Assembly (NCBI GenBank): GCA_030430425.1
Contig: JAUIFS010000003.1
Location: 1 to 38,317, forward strand
DNA: 38,317 nt
Origin: a bacterium
Lineage (GTDB): Bacteria; Patescibacteriota; Minisyncoccia; Phycocordibacterales; UBA918
Reading direction: 5' to 3'
Position numbers and translations under genes: made by a program. The notes under the pieces were generated by a model. The model had not been told where the DNA came from, searched no databases, and saw nothing but the letters and a program-made list of their open reading frames with translations. Positions 28,806 through 37,258 of the stretch are shown one piece after another. Numbering within the stretch: the stretch's first letter is position 1; each line of letters opens with the position of its first letter.

Positions 28806-29326
28806 TATGTTGGAATTTCACCAGTTTCGTAACGCTCGGAAAATCTCGTGGCACGAATTTTGTTGTCGCTTCTTCCAGAAGGGTCTTTAAACACTGGAAT
28901 GCGTACTTCACCCGTCTCATTCACTTCAAAAACATTGATATGCAGATGGTCAACAGTTCCAGCATTTTTGTTCATAGGGCCTTCACGAACATGCGAGAGA
29001 CCCCCGGTGTATCCAAGTTCGTTGCGAACAAATTGTTTTGCATGATGAATGTCTAAAGCTTCCGCCTCGCTGAGGTCGGCTTCAAACCGTACGTGTCGAA
29101 CGGGCACAATAAGCGCGTGCAGCTTAAGAGTATCTCTCAGATATTCCTCTGGTACTTTCCAAACCATCACATGTTCAGTTTCAAAAATAACTTTGTTAAA
29201 TGTCCGATCGAGATTGCAGAAAGCGCAATGGTCCTCTTCAAAACCTTTTCGCATTTTGTAGTACTGCTTGTATGAACGGCATCCTTCTAGGCAAAAAAGG
29301 TGTTCTTCAGAAAGTGTACAGGTCAT
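28805..29326 (-). CDS. HIT-family protein with cysteine-rich N-terminus
   Basis: 173 residues. Residues about 8-37 hold two cysteine pairs (CLEGC and CAFC), a likely zinc site. The HIT fold follows: VIFETEHVMVWKVP, LHALIVPVRHV and the histidine motif DHLHINVF, where the triad is HxHxN rather than HxHxH, so hydrolase activity on nucleotidyl bonds is likely but not certain. A GGAGG site stands before the ATG. Confidence 0.82.
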   Translation of the reverse strand: MTCTLSEEHLFCLEGCRSYKQYYKMRKGFEEDHCAFCNLDRTFNKVIFETEHVMVWKVPEEYLRDTLKLHALIVPVRHVRFEADLSEAEALDIHHAKQFVRNELGYTGGLSHVREGPMNKNAGTVDHLHINVFEVNETGEVRIPVFKDPSGRSDNKIRATRFSERYETGEIPT

Positions 29327-29384
29327 TTGGACCTCCTTTGTTGATTTCTTCCACCATACTGCAGTATTGCGTACACAAAAGCAA

Positions 29385-29416
29385 GAAAAAAGCCTGCGAG
29401 AATCGCAGGCTTTTTC
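29385..29416 (-). terminator. Terminator of second HIT gene
   Basis: AAAAAGCCTGCGA/TCGCAGGCTTTTTT, followed by TCTT on the minus strand. Confidence 0.88.
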
Positions 29417-29877
29417 TATTTCTTTTTGTATCCGAGTTTTACTTTCAAACCTTCTGTTTCTTCGGACTTCTGCTCTCCAACAACAAGCTGTGCATGGAGA
29501 TGTTCGACGCTGCTACCATTGTACCCACCTTCACCAAAGCGCATGAAGAATCCGCCACCAGGTATATTATGCTCAGTCACTATTTCTGAAACGAGTGAAA
29601 AGAGTTCAGCACTAGCCTCTGGAGTTACGTCGCTGGGATTGTTGGTGTGTATTGGCTTGTACACAAACAAGAAGTGTTGCGTTGTCCCTTCGTACGGACT
29701 CATGTTTGTGGTTACAAACCAGTTGTTAGTTTCTTTGAGAATTGGTTTTGGGTGGTACTTCGCAAAGTGTTCAGCACAAAAGGGACAGACGCCGTCTGCT
29801 TCGATCTGCGCCATGAGCTTTTTTTGCTCGTCAGTCCGCGCTTCGTTGTGATCAAGTCCTGCTTTTGAAAACGACAT
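29416..29877 (-). CDS. HIT-like nucleotide-binding protein
   Basis: 153 residues with CPFC near residue 31, FLFVYKPIHTNNPSD and SVEHLHAQLVVG, the HxHxQ motif of GalT/HIT-type proteins. This motif is used for nucleotidyl transfer or hydrolysis. It starts one base after the thyA stop, so it is in one transcript with thyA; a role in nucleotide salvage or clean-up is inferred from that. Confidence 0.82.
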   Translation of the reverse strand: MSFSKAGLDHNEARTDEQKKLMAQIEADGVCPFCAEHFAKYHPKPILKETNNWFVTTNMSPYEGTTQHFLFVYKPIHTNNPSDVTPEASAELFSLVSEIVTEHNIPGGGFFMRFGEGGYNGSSVEHLHAQLVVGEQKSEETEGLKVKLGYKKK

Positions 29878-29878
29878 A

Positions 29879-30796
29879 CTAGATTGCTACGGGGATGTCT
29901 TTAATCGGCGCACCTCGTTCGTAATCGTCACCAAGCTCGAAGTCTTCTACACGGTAGCTCCAGAAGTCGGTACTGTCATTATTGAAGTGCATGGTAGGGA
30001 ATGGGAGTGTGTCTCGCTCAATGATTTCCTTAACTGCGTCGATCTGATCTACATATATATGTGCGTCGGAGATAGTGTGGACATACTCACCTGGTTCGTA
30101 GCCTGTTGCTTTACTGAGCATCATCAGGAGTGCTGCGTACTGCATCATGTTTGACGGAACACCAATAGGAACGTCACCCGAACGTTGGTACATGTGCATA
30201 TGCAGTTTGTTGTTCAGTACTCGTAAGTGTAACCATCCGTGACACGGACATACCACCACTTTTTGTTGCTTGCCCTCGCCGCGAATAGTGTATTGTGGGA
30301 CCCATGGAGAGATGAAGTGGGTCTTCAGGTGTGGCTTAAATGCGATTTGTTCGATGATGTTTTGGAATTGGTTGAATGAGTCACCTTCTGCAGTGGGGAA
30401 GTCATGGAATGCCGCACCATACGAACCAGGTCCAAGGTCACCAGGCTCGAGTCCTCGTTTCGCACATTTCTCAGGAGTGATGAAGTTTGTCCAAAACTTA
30501 CACCCGTATGACTCGAGCTCTTCGAGCGTGCGTGCACCATTGGCAAAGCCGATGATTTCTCCAACAGCCTGCTTCCAGAAGCCTTTCACACTACGCTCCG
30601 TAATCATTGGGAAACCGTTACTGAGGTCAAAGCGCATCGGTGTTGCGCCTAAGAGTGTTATGCAGTCGGTGCCTTCAGGGTTTTCTTTGGTTGTCCCAGC
30701 TTGTGACTGAGAGCGAATGCCTTTTTCGAGGATCTCTTTGAGGAGATTTTTGTATTGTTCGTTTGGAGTGCGTTCTTCGTATGGTTTGTAGTGCAT
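29879..30796 (-). CDS. thyA: Thymidylate synthase ThyA
   Basis: 305 residues. The catalytic cysteine is in VVCPCHGWLHLRV, followed by QRSGDVPIGVPSNMMQYAALL (dUMP and folate site), HTISDAHIYVDQ and the C-terminal PVAI that closes on the active site. The first 60 residues contain RTPNEQYKNLLKEIL and MRFDLSNGFPMITERSV with the phosphate-binding region. The PCH-x-x-(F/Q) segment is unusual (GWLHLRV). It methylates dUMP using methylene-tetrahydrofolate. Confidence 0.96.
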   Translation of the reverse strand: MHYKPYEERTPNEQYKNLLKEILEKGIRSQSQAGTTKENPEGTDCITLLGATPMRFDLSNGFPMITERSVKGFWKQAVGEIIGFANGARTLEELESYGCKFWTNFITPEKCAKRGLEPGDLGPGSYGAAFHDFPTAEGDSFNQFQNIIEQIAFKPHLKTHFISPWVPQYTIRGEGKQQKVVVCPCHGWLHLRVLNNKLHMHMYQRSGDVPIGVPSNMMQYAALLMMLSKATGYEPGEYVHTISDAHIYVDQIDAVKEIIERDTLPFPTMHFNNDSTDFWSYRVEDFELGDDYERGAPIKDIPVAI

Positions 30797-30987
30797 AGGT
30801 CAATTGCTTAGATAAGTAATGTGTATCAATAATACAACATCATATATATGACAGACAGAGGAGAATACAACTATGCAATAAAAAGTATACCTGTGCTCTG
30901 TACGATATGCAGAATATGTTTTCTAAATAAACTGACGTGTCCTCAGAGTGCTACACTAGTACTACTTAGAAGATAGCTAGAGTTGGT

Positions 30988-31329
30988 ATGGATTTTCAAG
31001 AATATCAAGAGAAGTCACGCGTGACCGCAAAATACCCCGACGTGGGAGATACATTTACGTACCCAACACTCGGGCTTGTGGGCGAGGCTGGTGAAGTGGC
31101 AGATAAGTTTAAGAAACATATGCGGGACAATGGTATTGCGCGACCTAGCCAGCTTTCTGAAGAGCAAAAACAAGAACTCGTAAAAGAGTTTGGGGACGTG
31201 TTGTGGTATATAGCACAGCTGTGTTCAGAATGCAGTCTGTCGCTCGCAGATGTTGCGCAGATGAACATCGATAAACTGTATTCACGTATGGATCGTGGGG
31301 TGCTTGGTGGTAGTGGAGATAATCGATAG
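30988..31329 (+). CDS. MazG-like nucleotide pyrophosphohydrolase
   Basis: 113 residues, one MazG-type four-helix unit with the acidic set GEAGEVADKFKKH and EFGDVLWYIAQLC (ExxE and ExxD). It likely hydrolyses (d)NTPs to monophosphates for pool cleaning. The Tmk gene starts five bases after its stop, so the two are cotranscribed and both act on dTMP/dUMP-type nucleotides. Confidence 0.88.
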   Translation: MDFQEYQEKSRVTAKYPDVGDTFTYPTLGLVGEAGEVADKFKKHMRDNGIARPSQLSEEQKQELVKEFGDVLWYIAQLCSECSLSLADVAQMNIDKLYSRMDRGVLGGSGDNR

Positions 31330-31333
31330 TAGT

Positions 31334-32008
31334 ATGGAACAGCAATCAAAAATAATTGTCATTGAGGGAGGAGATAGTGTGGGGAAGGCAACACAGGTTG
31401 AGTTGCTCATGAAGCGATTGCAAGCAGAAGGTATTCCCGTTGCAACCATGGATTTCCCACGCTACACACAAAATGCATTCGGTGCACTGCTTCGAGAATG
31501 TCTCGATGGAAAACATGGTGACTTCATGCAGCTTGACCCAAAAATTGCTGCGACACTCTACGCTGCAGATCGATTTGAATCAAGAAAAGAACTAGAATCA
31601 CTCTTGGCTGAGGGTAAAATAGTGATCCTTGACCGCTATGTCAGTGCAAACCTGATGCATCAAGGTGCAAAAATAGCAGACTTGCAAGAACGCGAAGCTT
31701 TTGTAGGTTGGCTCGACCATATTGAACATGGCGTGTTTGGCTGCCCACGACCTGACTTGACGGTGTACCTCGATGTGCCACCTGAAAAGAGCAAGGTGTT
31801 ACTCGACTACATGGTCAGCACGGGCAAAAAAACTGCTGATGTAGCTGAGCAAAACCGAGAGCATCAAGAACATGCAGCAACGTGTGCACAGTATCTTGCA
31901 AATACACAAGATGGTTGGGAGTCCGTGATGTGCATGGAGGGTGATGCACTACGCACCCGAGAAGATATCCACGAAGAGATATATACTATAGTACTGAAGT
32001 ATTTATAA
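31334..32008 (+). CDS. tmk: Thymidylate kinase
   Basis: 224 residues: P-loop IEGGDSVGKATQ (the usual EGxDxxGKxTQ with E-G-G), MDFPRY, LYAADRF, the LDRYVSANLMHQGAKI (DRY) motif and a lid region GKKTADVAEQNREH. Converts dTMP to dTDP. The ATG at 31334 is chosen over an in-frame upstream start inside the MazG-like gene. Confidence 0.94.
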   Translation: MEQQSKIIVIEGGDSVGKATQVELLMKRLQAEGIPVATMDFPRYTQNAFGALLRECLDGKHGDFMQLDPKIAATLYAADRFESRKELESLLAEGKIVILDRYVSANLMHQGAKIADLQEREAFVGWLDHIEHGVFGCPRPDLTVYLDVPPEKSKVLLDYMVSTGKKTADVAEQNREHQEHAATCAQYLANTQDGWESVMCMEGDALRTREDIHEEIYTIVLKYL

Positions 32009-32098
32009 ACGTATGTTGTATCCATCTGACCACATGAAACGATTTATTGAAGAAGCACGTGGTTGCGGACTGATTTTATAATTGATAACGATATACCT

Positions 32099-33367
32099 AT
32101 GAACGAATATAACTATATAAAGAAACAAGATGCAGAAATCTACGAAGCAATTATGGGCGAAGAGGCACGTGAGGCCTCAGGACTGGAACTTATTCCAAGT
32201 GAGAATTATGTGTCGCGAGCCGTTCGCGAAGCGAACGGCTCTGTGCTGACCAACAAATACTCAGAAGGGTACCCCGGGCGCCGGTATTATGGAGGACAGG
32301 ACTACACTGATGCAGTAGAACAACTTGCTATTGATCGAGCCTGTGAGCTGTTTGGGTGTACGTATGCAAACGTGCAGCCGCTTTCGGGTGCACCTGCAAA
32401 CGTGGCGATGTACTTTGCGCTTATGGAACCGGGCGACACCGTACTTGGTATGGATCTCTCGCACGGGGGACATCTCACCCATGGACATCCAACCACAAGT
32501 ATCAACAAAGTATTCAACTTCGTGCGGTACAAAATGAAGGATGTCGATACTGGTGAAATTGACTACGACGAACTTCGGGAGGTTGCACTAGAGCACAAGC
32601 CAAAAATTATCCTTGCGGGGTTTTCAGCATATTCGCGAGAGCTCGACTATCAGAAGTTTGTCGACATAGCACGAGAGGTGGGCGCGTACGCAGTTGCAGA
32701 TATGGCGCATATTGCTGGGTTGATTGCAGGCGGCGTTGTACAAAATCCGTTCGACTACGGGTTTGATGTAATCACCTCAACTACACACAAAACCATGCGT
32801 GGTCCACGTGGTGGAATGATTCTTATTCGTGAAGACAAAGAGATTGCACAGAAGATCAACAAAGCGGTATTCCCAGGACTACAGGGTGGTCCACATATGA
32901 ACCTGATTGCTGGGAAGGCGGTTGCATTTGGCGAAGCGTTACGTCCTGAGTTTAAAGAATACTGTCAGCAAGTATTGAAGAATGCAAAAGCAATGGAAAA
33001 GGTGTTTCTTGAAAAAGAGGTGCGATTGCTTGGTGGCGGAACGGATAACCATTTATTGCTTGCAGACGTCTATGGCTCACTTGGGGTAACCGGGCAAGAG
33101 GCAGAAACAGTACTCGATGAAATCGGTATTACACTCAACAAAAACATGATTGCCGATGAGTCACGCACCGCCATGGATCCTTCGGGTATTCGGTTTGGTA
33201 CGCCAGCAATGACCACGCGCGGTATGAAAGAAACTGAGGCAACACGACTTGCAGAGATTATGATTGAGGTATTGAAAGACAAAGATAATCAACAACTGAA
33301 AGATGCGCTCAAGGCTGAAGTTGAAGCGTTGTGCACATCGTTTCCGGTACCTGAGTCTTTTGTGTAG
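32099..33367 (+). CDS. glyA: Serine hydroxymethyltransferase
   Basis: 422 residues: SENYVSRAV, NKYSEGYPGRRYYGG, the PLP lysine in TSTTHKTMRGPRGGMI, and DNHLLLADV. It makes glycine and methylene-tetrahydrofolate from serine, supplying the ThyA reaction; with folA and thyA this closes the thymidylate cycle. ATG 32099 (MNEYNYIKKQD) gives the normal N-terminus; the frame is open to a TTG at 32063. TATAAT lies at about 32077-32082. Confidence 0.96.
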   Translation: MNEYNYIKKQDAEIYEAIMGEEAREASGLELIPSENYVSRAVREANGSVLTNKYSEGYPGRRYYGGQDYTDAVEQLAIDRACELFGCTYANVQPLSGAPANVAMYFALMEPGDTVLGMDLSHGGHLTHGHPTTSINKVFNFVRYKMKDVDTGEIDYDELREVALEHKPKIILAGFSAYSRELDYQKFVDIAREVGAYAVADMAHIAGLIAGGVVQNPFDYGFDVITSTTHKTMRGPRGGMILIREDKEIAQKINKAVFPGLQGGPHMNLIAGKAVAFGEALRPEFKEYCQQVLKNAKAMEKVFLEKEVRLLGGGTDNHLLLADVYGSLGVTGQEAETVLDEIGITLNKNMIADESRTAMDPSGIRFGTPAMTTRGMKETEATRLAEIMIEVLKDKDNQQLKDALKAEVEALCTSFPVPESFV

Positions 33368-33384
33368 AGCTGAAGAAAACTTTT

Positions 33385-33416
33385 AAAAAGCACAAGCGCA
33401 TGCGCTTGTGCTTTTT
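33385..33416. terminator. glyA terminator
   Basis: AAAAAGCACAAGCGCA/TGCGCTTGTGCTTTTT, a perfect palindrome. Confidence 0.9.
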
Positions 33417-33439
33417 AATAAACTGCGTATAGTAGAAGT

Positions 33440-33520
33440 GATTCAGTAGACATTTCCCTTTGTCCCCAATCCGTGTCTGCTGAACGACAGCCCTGTGCGT
33501 ATCGCACAGGGCTTTTTCTT
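33440..33520 (+). ncRNA. Candidate small RNA between glyA and DUF2914 gene
   Basis: TATAGT at 33428-33433 could start a transcript near 33440. A hairpin CAGTAGAC/GTCTGCTG with a C-rich single-stranded loop (CCCTTTGTCCCC) follows, then an intrinsic terminator AGCCCTGTGCG/CGCACAGGGCT with T-run. No reading frame fits. A C-rich loop could pair with Shine-Dalgarno regions. No known family recognised. Confidence 0.35.
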
Positions 33521-33558
33521 TTGTACATTCTTCGATGCCTCTTGTACAATACCTACAC

Positions 33559-34674
33559 ATGGAAGCAGAGCAAACACCGCAAGAAAAGACTTCGCGTGTA
33601 CCACGAAAGTCCCTCTCAAAAGTAAAGCGTCACTGGATGACGCTCTCGTTTGTGTTCGGGTTTATTATCGACAACATTACGCTTAATCGCGTGGATCAGC
33701 TGTTTGATAACTTTATTCTTGCATCATATGTACTGCTTGCAATGATTGCGCTGTTGCTCCTCTATGCTTCAGCGTCACATAAGATTCAGGGCAGAAAAGG
33801 TGAGCTTGCACGGAAATATGCTCCGTTGTTAGTGCAGTTTGCGTTTGGTGGGCTCCTCTCAGGAATGCTCATCTTTTACGGACGCTCTGGTGCATGGGCG
33901 CAGACGTGGCCATTTATGACGGTGATCCTCCTTGCTATTTATGGAAACGAAACCATTAAAGACCGCGCTTCACGTCTGATCTACAACCTTGCCATTTTGT
34001 TTATTGGTCTCTTTTCGTACACCGTTCTTGTGATCCCAGTGTTTACCGGTTGGATGGGACCATGGGTGTTTGTCGGGAGTGGATTGTTGGCGCTGTTTGT
34101 GATGTATCAGTTTGTGCAGCTGTTGCTGCGTATTGTGCCAAACTTTATGGCGATGCAAATGCGTTCCATTGTGTTTACGCTCGGAACAATTTTCTGCACA
34201 TTCAATTTTCTCTACTTTGCAAATATCATCCCGCCGATACCGCTTTCTTTGAAAGACGTTGGTATTTATCACAGTGTCGTGCGCATTGGCGACAGTATCT
34301 ATGAACTAAAGTACGAAGCGGGTCGCTGGTTTGAACCGTTTAAAAACTCAGACGATACCTATCATGCACAAGCAAATGATCAGATATTCTGTTTTGCGCA
34401 GGTATTTGCACCAACAAAGCTCGCAACGGACATTGTGCATGTATGGGAGTTTAAAAACCCCGACACCGGCGAGTGGGAAGAACATGCAAGTCTTCCGTAT
34501 AGTATTTCAGGTGGTCGTAGTGACGGGTTCCGCGGGTACACACTTATAAAAAACTATACAGACGGAAAGTGGCGCTGTTCGGTAGAAACTACGAGGGGAC
34601 AGGTGCTTGGTCGCGAGACGTTTGTTATCGACAGTACACAGGCGCCACGAGAACTTGTCACACAAGAGCGCTAA
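33559..34674 (+). CDS. Multi-pass membrane protein with C-terminal DUF2914
   Basis: 371 residues. Seven to eight membrane helices occupy about residues 25-235; a soluble C-terminal domain (about 270-365) has the DUF2914 pattern VHVWEFKNPDTGEWEEH, GGRSDGFRGYT, GKWRCSVETTRGQVLG. The domain is probably outside the membrane. Role unknown. ATG 33559 is chosen: the earlier in-frame ATG at 33535 lies in the promoter, which has TTGTAC and TACAAT (33545-33550) eight bases before 33559. Confidence 0.85.
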   Translation: MEAEQTPQEKTSRVPRKSLSKVKRHWMTLSFVFGFIIDNITLNRVDQLFDNFILASYVLLAMIALLLLYASASHKIQGRKGELARKYAPLLVQFAFGGLLSGMLIFYGRSGAWAQTWPFMTVILLAIYGNETIKDRASRLIYNLAILFIGLFSYTVLVIPVFTGWMGPWVFVGSGLLALFVMYQFVQLLLRIVPNFMAMQMRSIVFTLGTIFCTFNFLYFANIIPPIPLSLKDVGIYHSVVRIGDSIYELKYEAGRWFEPFKNSDDTYHAQANDQIFCFAQVFAPTKLATDIVHVWEFKNPDTGEWEEHASLPYSISGGRSDGFRGYTLIKNYTDGKWRCSVETTRGQVLGRETFVIDSTQAPRELVTQER

Positions 34675-34699
34675 GGCTATAGTAGCCACACACATATAT

Positions 34700-36373
34700 A
34701 TGAAGGAACAGATACAGCAGAAGATACAAACAGTGCTTGATGAACTTGGCGTTACCGACGTCCCTTTTACCGTGGAGCATCCAGCCGATCTTTCGCATGG
34801 CGACTACGCAAGTAATGTTGCACTTGTTGCATCGAAGCAGCTTGGGAAAAATCCGCGCGAACTCGCGGAGGAAATTGTGTCTAAACTCGACGAGTTTGAA
34901 ACAACTATTGCAGGTCCTGGGTTTATTAACGTCCACGCACCACGGAGTTTTTTTGTAGACCATGTTGCGCAAAGTATTGCTGCTGGAACAAACTGGGGCA
35001 AGAGTGAATTGTTGGCAGGAAAGAAGTATGTAGTTGAGTACACTGACCCAAACCCATTCAAGGAGTTTCATGTTGGGCACCTTTTTACTAACTCTGTAGG
35101 TGAATCTGTTTCTCGGCTTATAGAGTTTGCAGGTGCTGATACGAAGCGACTGTGCTACCAAGGTGATGTAGGCATGCATGTCGCCCATGCAGTATGGGGG
35201 ATGCAACAAATGGGACTTACCCCTGAAAGTAATTTTACCGCTGGTGACCTTGGAAAAGCCTACGCACTTGGCGCCACGGCATATAAAGAAGATGAGCGTG
35301 CGCAGACAGCTATCAAAGCTTTAAATAAAAAAATATACGAACGTTCAGATGAGGTAGTGAATGCCTTGTATGACAAAGGTCGTGAAGTATCACTGGCGTA
35401 CTTCGAAACTATCTACGCAATTGTTGGTACGCACTTTGATGAGTATTTCTTTGAAAGTGAAGCAGGACCAAAAGGAAAAGAGCTTGTGTTGGGTAATCCA
35501 AAGGTTTTTTCAGATAGTGACGGTGCAAAGGTATTTGAGGGAGAGCAGTATGGGCTGCATACTCGAGTTTTTCTTAACTCGGAAGGTTTGCCGACTTATG
35601 AAGCAAAAGAGCTTGCATTGGCTCAGATGAAAGAAGATCGTCTTGGTGTATATGACCACTCAATTATTTCTACATCAAATGAAATTGTTGCATACTTTAA
35701 GGTACTTAAGAAAGCAATGAGCTTTGTATATCCAGAGTTGGAAAAGAAGACAGAACATATCGGTCACGGTACGGTACGCCTCACAACAGGGAAGATGTCT
35801 TCACGGACAGGGGAGGTGATTGCAGCAATTGATTTCATTGAAGAAATAACAGATACAGCACAAGAGCGCATTGCAAGCGCAACACCCGAGCTTGCGCAGG
35901 ACAGAGCGCTAGCACAGCAAATTGCGCTTGGGGCTATTAAGTATGCGACTCTCAAAGGGAACATGCTACAAGATATGGTATTTGATAAGGAGGCAGCACT
36001 TTCTTTTGAAGGAGCATCAGGTCCGTACTTGCAGTACACGCATGCGCGTATTTGCTCAGTGCTTGCAAAAGCTGCTGATGCGGGAATAGTGCCTAGTACA
36101 GATGCAGCACCAGAAGAAGCATATGCTCTTGAGAAGATACTCTATCGATTTCCTGAAGTGGTAGAAGAAGCGATGCTGCACCGTGCACCGCACAAAGTTG
36201 CACAGTATCTCACAGAGCTTGCAGGTATGTTTAACTCATTCTATGCACAAGAAAAAATTGCCGATCCGTCTGATCCTCACGCACCCTATAAAGCACGTGT
36301 TGCACAGTCAGTTGCGCAGACTTTGAAGAATGGCTTGTGGTTGCTTGGAATAGAGGCACCAGAGCGCATGTAA
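34700..36373 (+). CDS. argS: Arginyl-tRNA synthetase
   Basis: 557 residues. Add-1-type N-terminal domain, then YTDPNPFKEFHVGHLFTN (HIGH motif), a KMSSRTGEVI motif (KMSKS type, natural in many ArgRS), and a C-terminal DALR anticodon-binding domain (TELAGMFNSFYAQEKI). ATG 34700 (MKEQIQQKIQ) is preferred to an upstream frame inside the DUF2914 gene. TATAGT lies 18 bases before it. It charges tRNA-Arg, one isoacceptor of which is at 2509-2580. Confidence 0.96.
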   Translation: MKEQIQQKIQTVLDELGVTDVPFTVEHPADLSHGDYASNVALVASKQLGKNPRELAEEIVSKLDEFETTIAGPGFINVHAPRSFFVDHVAQSIAAGTNWGKSELLAGKKYVVEYTDPNPFKEFHVGHLFTNSVGESVSRLIEFAGADTKRLCYQGDVGMHVAHAVWGMQQMGLTPESNFTAGDLGKAYALGATAYKEDERAQTAIKALNKKIYERSDEVVNALYDKGREVSLAYFETIYAIVGTHFDEYFFESEAGPKGKELVLGNPKVFSDSDGAKVFEGEQYGLHTRVFLNSEGLPTYEAKELALAQMKEDRLGVYDHSIISTSNEIVAYFKVLKKAMSFVYPELEKKTEHIGHGTVRLTTGKMSSRTGEVIAAIDFIEEITDTAQERIASATPELAQDRALAQQIALGAIKYATLKGNMLQDMVFDKEAALSFEGASGPYLQYTHARICSVLAKAADAGIVPSTDAAPEEAYALEKILYRFPEVVEEAMLHRAPHKVAQYLTELAGMFNSFYAQEKIADPSDPHAPYKARVAQSVAQTLKNGLWLLGIEAPERM

Positions 36374-36399
36374 AGTGAACAAATGCCGCAGGGCATATT

Positions 36400-36468
36400 G
36401 TGAACTTTCACAGGACAGTTCAGGTGTATTTGAGGTCCTAGCGAAAATACACCGAACTGGTATCGGGA
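36400..36468 (+). repeat. Structured element C1
   Basis: Hairpin GTGAA-ct-TTCAC, then CAGTTC-AGGTGTATTT with AATACACC-GAACTG and a loop containing CCTAGCGA, then GGTATCGGGAAA. Same order as C2. Confidence 0.6.
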
Positions 36469-36478
36469 AAAGGAATAT

Positions 36479-36510
36479 AAAAACATCACTATGTTCCAGT
36501 GATGTTTTTT
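36479..36510. terminator. Terminator AAAACATCACT/AGTGATGTTTT
   Basis: Stem around ATGTTCC followed by T-run, between the two C elements. Confidence 0.85.
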
Positions 36511-36511
36511 A

Positions 36512-36577
36512 ACTTCTTTCTATCTTCACTCACTCGGAAATGAATAAACTAACGTTATATTCATTTTTCTCGTATCG
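36512..36577 (+). repeat. TTCACTCACTC ... CTCGTATCG motif
   Basis: TTCACTCACTC, a hairpin AAATGAATA/TATTCATTT and CTCGTATCG. The same order appears on the minus strand at 2391-2333. Confidence 0.55.
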
Positions 36578-36615
36578 CTCGATAGTAATCTGAACAAAGG
36601 AGCAAAGCGACTATT

Positions 36616-36686
36616 GTGAAGGTTCACAGGACAGTTTCGGCAGATTCGAGCCTTCCTAGCGAAAATCTACCAAACTGGTATCGGGA
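36616..36686 (+). repeat. Structured element C2
   Basis: Hairpin GTGAA-gg-TTCAC, then CAGTTT-cGGCAGATT with AATCTACC-aAACTG and loop CCTAGCGA, then GGTATCGGGAAA. Stem bases differ from C1 but pairing is kept. Confidence 0.62.
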
Positions 36687-36722
36687 AATGAGCAAAGGAG
36701 TGTAACGACTATTGTGAATTTT

Positions 36723-36761
36723 GTTCCCGATTTGTTCTGCCTTTGGGCAAATCGCTGGAAC
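36723..36761 (+). repeat. Structured element C3 (diverged)
   Basis: GTTCC-CGATTTG pairs with CAAATCG-ct-GGAAC, preceded by GCGACTATTGTGAA-like sequence (ACGACTATTGTGAA) as before C2. Looks like a worn third copy. Confidence 0.45.
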
Positions 36762-36869
36762 TCGAAGTAGAAAATGATCACTCTGACTGATGGTCTTTCT
36801 GGACATTGACTCTATGCATTTGTATGGTATTTTTCAATATAAAGAGATCTTTAGAGAAAGGGTTGTACT

Positions 36870-37256
36870 ATGTTTTCGAATGTAGTTATTGCTTCTGGGT
36901 ACGGCATACTATGGATGGTATTCGCGCTGAATGCGCCGTCTGTGTATAGTGAGAGTTGGCGTGTTACGAGTTATCGTTGTGGCATCGTTGTCGTTGCTGG
37001 AGTTGCTGGCTTTTGTGCCTGGCAGTATGAGCTCACTAGTATTGTGATGGTCATCCCTTGGGTTGCGCTAGGATATCTTTACGTGTCTCTCTGTTTCCAG
37101 TGGCCTTCATTTGTCCCAAAGGGATGCCCCTACGCAACCTTTGCAGTTCGGGCAACAAAGACGACGTCTGTACCCGCGCGAAAATTGTTTCACCAGCACC
37201 AGCGTGCTGTGGCAAAACCAACACTTATTGTTGACAACACACAGGCAGGGAGATAA
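36870..37256 (+). CDS. Hypothetical membrane protein
   Basis: 128 residues with three membrane segments (about residues 5-25, 37-52 and 57-77) and a basic soluble tail rich in His, Gln and Arg. Not recognised. An AGAAAGG site stands 8 bases before the ATG. The next gene starts two bases after its stop, so they form an operon with the following small gene. Confidence 0.6.
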   Translation: MFSNVVIASGYGILWMVFALNAPSVYSESWRVTSYRCGIVVVAGVAGFCAWQYELTSIVMVIPWVALGYLYVSLCFQWPSFVPKGCPYATFAVRATKTTSVPARKLFHQHQRAVAKPTLIVDNTQAGR

Positions 37257-37258
37257 TC

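Noticed and set aside
30848-30976. 42-codon frame between thyA and the MazG-like gene
   Set aside because: The ATG has no ribosome site; an AGAGGAG inside the frame instead precedes a two-codon ATG CAA TAA, which is also likely chance.
32012-32080. 22-codon frame between tmk and glyA
   Set aside because: No ribosome site, very short, and it overlaps the probable glyA promoter.
36374-36806. Minus-strand frames of 60-67 codons behind argS
   Set aside because: They lie in the structured C elements; similarity between the frames reflects the repeats, not a protein.
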